From assembly GCA_934230115.1 (NCBI GenBank), contig CAKQEI010000032.1:1-28168 (forward strand): a stretch of DNA of 28,168 nucleotides. Direction: 5' to 3'. The notes beneath the pieces were generated by a model that did not search any database, was not told the DNA's origin, and worked only from the letters and a program-made list of their open reading frames with translations. A program made the position numbers and the translations under genes. How positions within the stretch are numbered: position 1 is the first letter of the stretch; every line of letters begins with the position of its first letter. Origin of the DNA: an uncultured Prevotella sp. GTDB taxonomy: Bacteria > Bacteroidota > Bacteroidia > Bacteroidales > Bacteroidaceae. Below, piece by piece: positions 1-6,060 of the stretch.

Positions 1-30
1 AATTTTAAGATAGTTTCATGGACAAAAAGA

Positions 31-60
31 TTGCCTGTTCAAATATTATAATTATTTTTG
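31..60 (+). promoter_or_regulatory. Predicted Bacteroidales promoter upstream of the antitoxin-like ORF and SIR2 gene
   Basis: TTG at 31-33 is followed 19 bases later by TATTTTTG at 53-60, matching the Bacteroidetes primary sigma pattern of a -33 TTG and a -7 TAnnTTTG. Transcription would begin near 67, giving a short leader before the ATG at 106. It is the only clear promoter seen before the 36-aa ORF, the SIR2 gene and the DUF2971 gene, so it probably serves all of them. Confidence 0.55.
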
Positions 61-105
61 CAATGAGATAGTATATTTTTTGAAATAATCTTTAATAAGG
101 TAATT

Positions 106-216
106 ATGGAACAGATATTAGTAACAATAGACGAGACCCAGTCTTTGGCAAGTGTACGCAATGCAATTAAAATGTTGCGTGGCGTGGTGTCAACTTCTAT
201 CATAAAGAATGTATAA
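106..216 (+). pseudogene. 36-aa antitoxin-like N-terminal fragment
   Basis: This ORF is too short for most gene callers. It encodes 36 residues beginning MEQILVTIDE and containing NAIKMLRGV, a beta-strand/helix/RGV/beta-strand pattern I associate with the N-terminal half of small Bacteroidales antitoxins that are normally about 70-90 aa. It lacks the C-terminal half expected to contact a toxin. It sits directly behind a good promoter, and its stop codon is 11 bases before the start of the SIR2-domain gene, so translation of the two could be coupled. A C-terminal antitoxin-like half lies at 4025-4174. I infer that the two may be pieces of one gene split by the intervening module. It could instead be a complete small protein or a leader peptide. 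Confidence 0.45.
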
Positions 217-227
217 GCAGTATATTT

Positions 228-1646
228 ATGGACGATACAAGAATGATTTCCGCAAGGTATTTTGAAGAAGAAATCTTTACTATTATAACATATCTGGTAG
301 CTTGTGATGAACCTATCGATACTGAACATAGAATTGGTAAAGGAGGACTGATGGCAGATATATACTTTGAAAAAGGTTGCAAGAAACTTGATTTGCCATC
401 TAAATCACTGATAGAGATAAAATATATATTACGACATGATACGTTATCAAAAATTGCGTACATGTATAAAGAAGCAATAGATTCTGGTAAATACAATAAA
501 CTTCTTATTATATGTAAAGAGAGTTTGTTAGATATAGATTATATCAACAAATTTGCTTTGCAAGGGAGAATGGAAATATGGACATTTGAAAAGCTTAAGA
601 AAAAGATACATTTAAAAGATGAAACTCACAAAAATGCGGGTGCCCCAGAATCTAATGTTCATGTACCATCTATTGATATAATTGATAAAGCAAGAAATAT
701 TGTTTCTTCAAATAAGATAACGTTGTTTTTAGGTGCAGGTGTTTCCATGGATGCCAATCTACCAAGTTGGAATAAGTTATTGGAAGCATTATTGGTACAA
801 AGCAACAAAATGCCTTTCGAATATATTAACGAAGCGAATACAGATGCTATTGCAGATTCTCTTGCCAATTCATCGATAGTAACAGGTCGTTATATAATAA
901 ATGGATTTCGTGATGCAATAAAAAAAAACGAAGAAAATCTTTCAGAAAGAGTTATAGATGATAGAACACAACAAACGGTAACCAATAGAATACGTGATGC
1001 TCTTTATCGTAAAATAAAAGGTGCAAGTGACTCTGAATTAGTAAAAACGATAGCGTCTATTGCCAAGGAAGAGAAAGTTAAACAAATAATTACTTACAAC
1101 TATGATGATTTGATTGAGTATGAACTTAACAACACTAAAGAGTTTATGTCAATCTATGATGAAGCTATAGGACATAATGATGGTTTTAAACCAATATTTC
1201 ATGTTCACGGATATATACCACGGAATGAAACACTTCCGGGAACTCCAATATTGAGTGAAAAAGAGTATCATAAACTTTATAGCCGTATGCACCATTGGGC
1301 AAATGTCGTACAACTAAATGCCTTGTATACAACTACGTGTTTCTTTATAGGTTTTTCTATGACAGACCCTAATCAAAGAAGGCTGTTGGATTTGGCAAGA
1401 AATGTGGATTTAGCATCGATAGATGCAGGAAAAGCAAATCATTATATATTCATGCGTCGCCAAAATCTAAAAGGTGAAGCGGTAAAAACTGTAAATGACG
1501 AACATTGTAGAGAAATTGAAAATATGATGTTTGAACTGGGATTAAACGTTATTTGGTTTGATAAGTACGAGAACCTTCCTAAGTGTTTGTCATATATCTT
1601 TGGAAAAACTAAAGATAAACCTAAAATGATATTCAATATACAATAG
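228..1646 (+). CDS. Predicted PD-(D/E)xK nuclease-SIR2 NADase fusion (candidate defence effector)
   Basis: This 472-aa protein appears to have two domains. The N-terminal part (about 1-130) looks like a restriction-endonuclease fold: acidic residues at 13-15 in the first helix, Asp44 in a strand (ADIYF), then Glu63 and Lys65 in LIEIKY, the D...ExK signature. The second part (about 150-460) is SIR2-like, with FLGAGVS at 167-173, TYNYDD at 289-294, HVHGYI at 325-330 and GFSMTDPN at 375-382. The Asn and His positions that SIR2 NADases need (Asn291, His327) are both present, so the domain is probably active. SIR2 domains in phage defence proteins (ThsA, DSR, SIR2-HerA, short-Ago partners) hydrolyse NAD+. 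Here I infer nucleic-acid recognition or cleavage coupled to NAD+ depletion. No HerA, Ago or TIR partner is adjacent; the next gene encodes a DUF2971 protein. The ATG at 228 is the first in frame, 11 bases after the preceding ORF. Base composition is AT-rich compared with genes after 6061. Confidence 0.8.
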   Translation: MDDTRMISARYFEEEIFTIITYLVACDEPIDTEHRIGKGGLMADIYFEKGCKKLDLPSKSLIEIKYILRHDTLSKIAYMYKEAIDSGKYNKLLIICKESLLDIDYINKFALQGRMEIWTFEKLKKKIHLKDETHKNAGAPESNVHVPSIDIIDKARNIVSSNKITLFLGAGVSMDANLPSWNKLLEALLVQSNKMPFEYINEANTDAIADSLANSSIVTGRYIINGFRDAIKKNEENLSERVIDDRTQQTVTNRIRDALYRKIKGASDSELVKTIASIAKEEKVKQIITYNYDDLIEYELNNTKEFMSIYDEAIGHNDGFKPIFHVHGYIPRNETLPGTPILSEKEYHKLYSRMHHWANVVQLNALYTTTCFFIGFSMTDPNQRRLLDLARNVDLASIDAGKANHYIFMRRQNLKGEAVKTVNDEHCREIENMMFELGLNVIWFDKYENLPKCLSYIFGKTKDKPKMIFNIQ

Positions 1647-1764
1647 AAAAAAAAAGGGAGATTCGCAGGAAATGGGCGAAATAAAAGTGTGGTCAGTTCG
1701 TTGCTGATTGAAGAAACAATATGTGGCATGATATGCTATGAGTTATAATTAAGAATGTTTTAAT

Positions 1765-3039
1765 ATGGAAAAAAATAATTATTATATAGAATTACTTAAT
1801 AGTATCATTGCAATAGCAAAGCAATTTATAGTTGAAAGAATCTCTCTTATTGACTATAATAAAGATTTGTATAAGTTCATGGTGGAGGAAAGTAAAGACG
1901 GTGAACCAATGCTTGTGATTTTCTACAATTCTCAAGTGTATTTGACAATAAAGCCTCTTTGTAGATATATGGCAGTGGATGGTGAAAGACGTGTTAGGGG
2001 ATGCTTTTGGGTAAAATTTCGAAATGATTCTGATTGGTATAAAATGGATGAATACAAATCACGCCTTGTATATGTAGATGAAAAAATGAATTGGGAAATT
2101 CAGAATAAAAATTATAGCACAGATGAATTTATGAATACTTTTTTGCCTGTTGGTAAAAAGCAAGAATGTAGGATTATACAAGACGATTTAAAAAACTTAG
2201 GAATTTCTATTGATAAAGTGCCTTTTGATACTATGAATCAGAGGTATATTTTGGATATAGATCTTCTGAAATATCTCAATGTTAAGGTAGATACTAAGGA
2301 AGAAAAATTATACTTGTGCAAGTATATGAGCTTGGATACATTTATGTGTATTGCAGAAACTCAAAAAATAAGGTTAAACTCAATAGTATCTATGAATGAT
2401 ACTTCTGAAAGTTTTTTCTTGGGAGACTATTTATGTAATGCGTATGACGATATAAGAAGAAAAAATACAGATGTTGAGTATTATAACCAATTTCCTGAAG
2501 CATTGAGATATTGCAAGGTTATAGAACGTAAGAAAAATCTAATAATGTGTTTGACCAGTCGTATAGATGATGCTATGATGTGGAGATTATATGGTGATAA
2601 TGGTAGGGGAATATGTATGTGCTTTTCTGTGCCATACAATATCGTAAGACCTATTACATATTTATCTGAAAAGAATGAAAAACTAAAGGAACTGAAAACT
2701 ATAGCGTCTAAATGGGCGGGACAGGGTATAAATGTCATGTTCACAGATATTGATAAATATATGTTTTTCATTAAGAGCATTCAGTTCGAATACGAGCATG
2801 AGTATAGGCTTATGAAAGAATGTGAAGAGAAAGATCTGGAAACAACAAAATATGGTGATCTCATTAGTTTTTATAAAGACTATGTTTTTTCTGATTTAGA
2901 AATAAAGCCTGAAACATTGTATATTGGTAGTAACTTGCCTCAGAGAGATGTTAATTATCCATTAATTGTTGATATAGCTAATAGAAAGCTGAATATTCAT
3001 ATTATAAACAATAGTAGTGTGGATCAGTTACGGGTGTAA
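1765..3039 (+). CDS. DUF2971-domain protein downstream of the SIR2 gene
   Basis: This 424-aa protein has an unrecognised N-terminal region (about 1-180) and a C-terminal DUF2971 domain (about 182-420). The domain is recognised from LCKYMS at 184-189, NDTSE at 211-215 (the family FNDPFE position), CLTSRIDDAMMWRLYG at 262-277 followed by a GRG turn, and FEYEHEYRL at 341-349. The function of DUF2971 is not established; I recall the family mostly from defence islands and mobile DNA. The gene starts 118 bases after the SIR2 gene on the same strand, shares its AT-rich composition, and has no clear promoter of its own. The two probably work together, with DUF2971 as a second effector, sensor or regulator. 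The N-terminal extension would be the place for a specific partner contact. Family assignment is fairly secure; the role is inference. Confidence 0.72.
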   Translation: MEKNNYYIELLNSIIAIAKQFIVERISLIDYNKDLYKFMVEESKDGEPMLVIFYNSQVYLTIKPLCRYMAVDGERRVRGCFWVKFRNDSDWYKMDEYKSRLVYVDEKMNWEIQNKNYSTDEFMNTFLPVGKKQECRIIQDDLKNLGISIDKVPFDTMNQRYILDIDLLKYLNVKVDTKEEKLYLCKYMSLDTFMCIAETQKIRLNSIVSMNDTSESFFLGDYLCNAYDDIRRKNTDVEYYNQFPEALRYCKVIERKKNLIMCLTSRIDDAMMWRLYGDNGRGICMCFSVPYNIVRPITYLSEKNEKLKELKTIASKWAGQGINVMFTDIDKYMFFIKSIQFEYEHEYRLMKECEEKDLETTKYGDLISFYKDYVFSDLEIKPETLYIGSNLPQRDVNYPLIVDIANRKLNIHIINNSSVDQLRV

Positions 3040-3126
3040 TCGTAATTCTACATTCAAGAGATAAAATGTGTAATTCAAAGAGAATTTGAATGTGATTATT
3101 ATTAAAAATGACAAAATATATAAAAC

Positions 3127-3990
3127 ATGCATAAAGACTCATTCGTTTTTGTCTACAACGCCGAAGGCGATTATTATGATTTAGTCGTAGACAAGAAAAT
3201 TCAGAAAGTCGTAGAAGAACTGAAGGCATTGCCTCATGACGTGCTAATCCGATATATGACCTATTGGTCGGATGCCGTAGACAGCCGTAAATACGTAGTG
3301 GAGAGTGACCTTCCGCATGAAGAATTGTACACAGACTGTTGCGACTATGCAGCAAGTGAGACTGATGAAGAACGATATATGCATGCCAAGTGTATGGCAG
3401 AGACTCTTGGACATATGCTGCAAGACATCAAATGCAATCATCCTAACAAATATCCTGCTGCCATGCGCATGGTGAAGTCGTGGAAGAACTACCGTTTTAT
3501 AGGGTTCACTCCTACAATGCGTGAGGAAATAAACAAGGTTTGGATAGAACCGAATACGTGGAATGACGGGAAAAAGGCTGCTATGGCATATGTTCCATTG
3601 CTTGAAGTCTTTATGAAGCAATACGAAGAAGGCAAGAAAGAAGAAGTGGCAGGAAACGCTTTCTATCTTCTTGAACGACTTGCAAGGCTATACTTCAAGG
3701 ATGTGGATTACTTTGAGCCGAACAGAGAGAACTATTGCTCGTATTATGAGTTCCTGTTGGAGGCTGTATGCCATATTCTGACACTCGTTATGAAAGACAA
3801 GCGTACAGAGCAACGATACAGTAATGCTATGATTTGGCATATTAACTCTATCAATATGCTGTATGGACAAATTTTTCAGTCATCATTTACCAGTTTTGAG
3901 GATTTCCTATATGGCGATGCTACGGAAGATACGTTTGCGATTGGGTACAACTGCTTGGTGGAGAAGGATACAGAATACTCCCAAGATTAA
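3127..3990 (+). CDS. Hypothetical protein, 287 aa, third gene of the accessory module
   Basis: I do not recognise this family. The protein reads as mostly helical and soluble, with no signal peptide or membrane segment, and is rich in Tyr, Met and Cys. The start at 3127 follows an A-rich leader, and the gene lies 87 bases after the DUF2971 gene on the same strand. Its base composition is less AT-rich than the two genes before it, so it may have a different history. The last residues (LVEKDTEYSQD) and the DNA just after the stop recur at 4651-4703 as the end of an antitoxin-like fragment, so this 3' end may have been created by recombination. It could be a third member of the candidate defence module or an unrelated passenger. 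Confidence 0.65.
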   Translation: MHKDSFVFVYNAEGDYYDLVVDKKIQKVVEELKALPHDVLIRYMTYWSDAVDSRKYVVESDLPHEELYTDCCDYAASETDEERYMHAKCMAETLGHMLQDIKCNHPNKYPAAMRMVKSWKNYRFIGFTPTMREEINKVWIEPNTWNDGKKAAMAYVPLLEVFMKQYEEGKKEEVAGNAFYLLERLARLYFKDVDYFEPNRENYCSYYEFLLEAVCHILTLVMKDKRTEQRYSNAMIWHINSINMLYGQIFQSSFTSFEDFLYGDATEDTFAIGYNCLVEKDTEYSQD

Positions 3991-4001
3991 TTCGTGGAAA
4001 C
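3949..4001 (+). repeat. 53-bp direct repeat, copy 1
   Basis: This segment matches 4651-4703 at 49 of 53 bases by eye. It covers the last codons and stop of the 287-aa gene plus 11 bases beyond, ending in ATTCGTGGAAAC. The second copy gives an antitoxin-like fragment the same C-terminal residues (EKDTEYSQD). The flanks differ on both sides. Confidence 0.85.
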
Positions 4002-4024
4002 TCGTTTTTAAAAAATGACGTAGT

Positions 4025-4174
4025 ATGAAAGGGAATGAGACGTTAGAGGAAAAACAGAAGGCTTATGTTAAGGATAGCCTGACAAGAGCTATAAGAGAAA
4101 TGAAGGTTGCACAGATTGAGGGTAGAAAACTGCAAAGTGTTGACGACTTTATCAATGAAATGAGAGGCGTGTGA
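4025..4174 (+). pseudogene. 49-aa antitoxin-like C-terminal fragment
   Basis: An ATG at 4025 opens a 49-codon ORF encoding an amphipathic helix (SLTRAIREMKVAQIEGRKL) and a terminal SVDDFINEM segment. This is the sort of C-terminal arm seen in small antitoxins of this phylum. An in-frame TGA at 4016 blocks extension upstream. Together with the 36-aa fragment at 106-216 it would make an 85-residue antitoxin, a normal size. I therefore infer that it is the displaced 3' half of that gene, possibly still translated from its own ATG. No intact toxin follows; the next gene is a stand-alone Rpn C-terminal piece 29 bases downstream. It could also be a complete small antitoxin. Confidence 0.45.
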
Positions 4175-4190
4175 TATTTAATCATATAAC

Positions 4191-4196
4191 AGGAGG
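4191..4196 (+). promoter_or_regulatory. Strong Shine-Dalgarno AGGAGG for the Rpn C-terminal ORF
   Basis: A perfect AGGAGG lies 7 bases before the ATG at 4204. Most genes in this window have A-rich leaders instead, so the strong site is unusual here. It decides the start at 4204 rather than the upstream in-frame ATG at 4171. Confidence 0.7.
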
Positions 4197-4203
4197 ACAT
4201 AAT

Positions 4204-4536
4204 ATGAGCACTAACGCTTACGAAGAAATGCTTGAATATCTGGATGGACAAAGAAAAAAGCTTGCTGATAAGCGTGAAAGATTGGATGAGCCTGGTGTTG
4301 AGAAACAATACGAGGCTTGCCTTAAAGCATACCGTGACTTGAAGAACTCGCTGGATTGGGCAAAAGAGAAAGGTTTTGCGGAAGGATATGTGGAAATTCG
4401 TTTAAAGATACTTATGCTTGAGTACGGAAAAACTCGTGAAGAAGCTCTTGTAAAAATAGCAAAAGAACTTCTTGAGAAAAACGTATCTACTCAAGCTATT
4501 TATATGACAACTGGTATTTCTGTTGAAGATATCTAA
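4204..4536 (+). CDS. Stand-alone C-terminal region of an Rpn/PD-(D/E)xK transposase-type nuclease
   Basis: The 110-aa product begins with a charged coiled-coil-like segment. It then shows the typical tail of the Rpn family (recombination-promoting nuclease, also annotated as PD-(D/E)xK transposase): KGFAEGYVEIRLKI, a Glu/Lys-rich helix, and a final helix ending TTGISVEDI. The nuclease domain (about 200 residues in full-length members) is absent. It is not obviously decayed: the ORF is open and has a perfect AGGAGG at 4191-4196. In E. coli, Rpn genes make a short C-terminal product from an internal start that inhibits the full-length toxic nuclease. I infer that this ORF could be an orphan antitoxin of that kind. 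The simpler alternative is the remnant of a degraded rpn gene. Confidence 0.6.
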   Translation: MSTNAYEEMLEYLDGQRKKLADKRERLDEPGVEKQYEACLKAYRDLKNSLDWAKEKGFAEGYVEIRLKILMLEYGKTREEALVKIAKELLEKNVSTQAIYMTTGISVEDI

Positions 4537-4692
4537 GAGAAGCCTATAGATAAAAAGAAAACTCAAGCTACTAAATATGAATTGCCTGAACACTTGAAAA
4601 AAATGCGAGGCATATTGGCTGGGGTAAAAGATGAAAACGATGATAGATTAAACTACTTATTGGAGAAGGATACTGAATACTCCCAAGATTAA
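4537..4692 (+). pseudogene. Antitoxin-like C-terminal fragment without a start
   Basis: Immediately after the TAA of the previous ORF the same frame stays open for 51 codons. It encodes a segment reading LPEHLKKMRGILAGV, then DERL-like DDRLNYLLEK, and ends DTEYSQD at a TAA at 4690. Small Bacteroidales antitoxins often end in a LP..KKMRG..AGV..D..RL.YLLEKY pattern, so this looks like such a C-terminus. No start codon for a full gene exists, and the tail comes from the 53-bp repeat. I read it as a broken antitoxin gene joined to the Rpn piece. Confidence 0.5.
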
Positions 4693-4703
4693 TTCGTGGA
4701 AAC
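4651..4703 (+). repeat. 53-bp direct repeat, copy 2
   Basis: It matches 3949-4001 with four mismatches. Here it supplies the end of the antitoxin-like fragment and its stop codon. The copies are 702 bases apart in the same orientation, so recombination between them could delete 4025-4650. Confidence 0.85.
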
Positions 4704-4734
4704 CTTTGGATAGTGCAGAAAAAGGAGAATGTAA

Positions 4735-4848
4735 AAAAGCTATAGAGATAGCGAGGGTAATTTTGCCATCGACTTAAAAAAACATAAGACAACGCCAAAG
4801 GATAAGCTTTATACTCTTCTTCCTGAATTTTGGGAAGATGATGAATAA
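4735..4848 (+). pseudogene. Unrecognised C-terminal gene fragment, 37 codons
   Basis: An open stretch with no ATG runs from just after a TAA at 4732 to a TAA at 4846. It ends in KDKLYTLLPEFWEDDE, which looks like genuine protein C-terminus. It lies in the same frame as the preceding fragments. I do not recognise the family. The 300 bases from 4693 to 4998 hold this, a hairpin and nothing else that I can support. Confidence 0.3.
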
Positions 4849-4885
4849 TAAAATGAATTTATAATTTAGTCAAATTAAGGTATAA

Positions 4886-4911
4886 CCTCCACTGGTATTA
4901 GCTGGTGGAGG
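4886..4911. other. Hairpin, 7-bp perfect stem
   Basis: CCTCCAC at 4886-4892 pairs with GTGGAGG at 4905-4911 across a 12-base loop. No T-tract follows on either strand, so it is not a convincing terminator. It may belong to the leader of the ORF at 4999 or to the lost gene before it. Confidence 0.35.
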
Positions 4912-4998
4912 GCTAAAACTCATATGCGTATCGGAAATAAGAGGGGATACCGAATACTTACGATTTTCGTTATAAAATTATTAGTATAATAAATAAAA

Positions 4999-5196
4999 AT
5001 GGAACAAGATCACTTAAAAAGGGTTGCAGAGTATGTTGCTATGCAGTGTATGGGGTGTTCGGATTCTCCTATGATACTTGCATTTAAAGCATATGAAGTA
5101 ATGAAGAAAGCGGTGGATAATAATGAAAATCCATATAAGGCATTGAATGACTTTTTGGGGACAGATGTATCTGAAGAGGTGTTGAAAAATCTATAG
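4999..5196 (+). CDS. Small hypothetical protein, 65 aa
   Basis: The ORF begins at an ATG preceded by an AT-rich leader (AATAAATAAAA). It encodes a helical, soluble 65-aa protein with two Cys in a CMGC motif (residues 17-20). I do not recognise the family. Coding character is supported by a sensible amino-acid mix and a terminator-like hairpin 20 bases after the stop. It converges on the PIN toxin gene. It could be an antitoxin or a small island protein. Confidence 0.5.
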   Translation: MEQDHLKRVAEYVAMQCMGCSDSPMILAFKAYEVMKKAVDNNENPYKALNDFLGTDVSEEVLKNL

Positions 5197-5215
5197 TGAG
5201 ACAGGTATAAAGAAA

Positions 5216-5243
5216 AAGAGTGTGCCTTTTGGGGTACACTCTT
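5216..5243 (-). terminator. Terminator of the RelB-PIN operon
   Basis: AAGAGTGTGCC at 5216-5226 pairs with GGTACACTCTT at 5233-5243 (11 bp, one G-U). Read on the minus strand the hairpin is followed by TTTTCTTTAT, and it begins 4 bases after the PIN stop. It may also stop transcription of the 65-aa ORF from the other side. Confidence 0.75.
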
Positions 5244-5247
5244 GCAA

Positions 5248-5655
5248 TTAAAATTCGTTATCTAAAATCTTCATCATTTGAGCGGCCGTAATGACTTTGG
5301 GAGTCTTTGGAAAATGCTTGAGGTTGCCAGTGACGAGGAACGAGTCCTCCTTGCTTAAAGAAACTTCGTAGAACACACGGTCGTCTTCGTCTGGCATATC
5401 ACCATCATAAGGAAAACGAGAAGTATCAATTCCGTTTTCCTTGAAAAAGTTCAATAACTCATGGATTTTGATTTCACTTAGATGAAATTTGGACCTATTT
5501 AGAACATCAAAGTACTCATCCAAGATTTCGTCATTATACAATGGCTTAATTTTACCACTGAGCATACTGTTTATGACCCTTCTTGTTGATGAAGAAGGGT
5601 TCTTGGTTATAAACGAGGACACAATAATGCCAGTGTCAATGATTGCATATACCAT
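5248..5655 (-). CDS. PIN-family toxin (COG1569-type RNase)
   Basis: This 135-aa protein has the layout of the putative toxin-antitoxin PIN family: AIIDTGIIVSSF at 4-15 with acidic Asp7, NDEILDEYFDVL at 41-52 with Glu43, PDEDDRVFYEV at 88-98 and LVTGNLKHFP at 107-116. PIN toxins are Mg2+-dependent ribonucleases, often cleaving tRNA or rRNA. The first motif reads D-T-G where the family usually has D-T-N. The gene overlaps the 3' end of the RelB-like antitoxin gene by 20 bases, so the pair is translationally coupled on the minus strand. The pairing with a RelB/DinJ-type rather than a VapB-type antitoxin is a mixed combination. Identification as a PIN toxin is firm; the RNA target is unknown. Confidence 0.85.
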   Translation of the reverse strand: MVYAIIDTGIIVSSFITKNPSSSTRRVINSMLSGKIKPLYNDEILDEYFDVLNRSKFHLSEIKIHELLNFFKENGIDTSRFPYDGDMPDEDDRVFYEVSLSKEDSFLVTGNLKHFPKTPKVITAAQMMKILDNEF

Positions 5656-5959
5656 TGCGTTCTTTTCTTAATCGTCTGACTTCTCTGATTTCTTCATTGA
5701 TCTCATCAAGTGACATATCAATGTTATTCTCTCTTGCTGTGTCACACATGTATTTGAACGCAGCCTTTGCTTTTGCAGTCACTTCATCTTCTTCTTCATT
5801 CTTTGCTTGAATGGAGAATGGAATGCTCTTACTGCGAATTACAGCCTTTACAAAGATGTTGATAGCTGTGTTTGCACTCATGCCAAATTGAGCGCATAAT
5901 TCATCGAAAAGAGCTTTCTGTTGGTTATCTATACGGACTGTCATTGATGTCTGTGCCAT
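5636..5959 (-). CDS. RelB/DinJ-family antitoxin
   Basis: The 107-aa protein opens MAQTSMTVRIDNQQKALFDE and continues with GMSANTAINIFVKAVI, the ribbon-helix-helix of the RelB/DinJ family (residues 1-45). The linker and the charged C-terminal part (SLDEINEEIREVRRLRKE) would wrap and inhibit the toxin. It is the first gene of the operon, 20 bases overlapping the PIN gene. The promoter at 6004-6035 and a palindrome within it are what is expected for autorepression by the antitoxin or the toxin-antitoxin complex. Confidence 0.88.
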   Translation of the reverse strand: MAQTSMTVRIDNQQKALFDELCAQFGMSANTAINIFVKAVIRSKSIPFSIQAKNEEEDEVTAKAKAAFKYMCDTARENNIDMSLDEINEEIREVRRLRKERNGICNH

Positions 5960-6003
5960 AGTGAGTATTTTTTTAAGTTAAACAATTCTTTATTATTATG
6001 ATG

Positions 6004-6035
6004 CAAATATACATCATAGTGACGTAAATACCAAA
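6004..6035 (-). promoter_or_regulatory. Promoter of the RelB-PIN operon
   Basis: On the minus strand TTTG (6032-6035) is followed after 20 bases by TATATTTG (6004-6011), an excellent Bacteroidetes promoter. The start would be near 5997, about 38 bases before the antitoxin ATG. Confidence 0.75.
6010..6026. promoter_or_regulatory. Palindromic operator in the RelB-PIN promoter
   Basis: TACATCA-TAG-TGACGTA is a 7-bp inverted repeat with one mismatch and a 3-base centre. It lies in the spacer and touches the -7 box, a position where binding of a ribbon-helix-helix antitoxin would block transcription. Binding is inferred from position and symmetry. Confidence 0.6.
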
Positions 6036-6060
6036 TTTTTAAATATATAAATTTTTAATT

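Noticed and set aside
200..4030. Target-site duplication flanking the SIR2 module
   Set aside because: The two junctions share only weak, gapped similarity (AAAGAATG versus AAAAAATG), not enough to call.
4204..4848. A single long gene with recoded stops, because the frame continues through TAA codons at 4534 and 4690
   Set aside because: The pieces resemble unrelated families and further stops occur in 4693-4734. Decay or shuffling is simpler.
4886..4911. Riboswitch or terminator
   Set aside because: Only a 7-bp stem, no conserved aptamer features and no T-tract.
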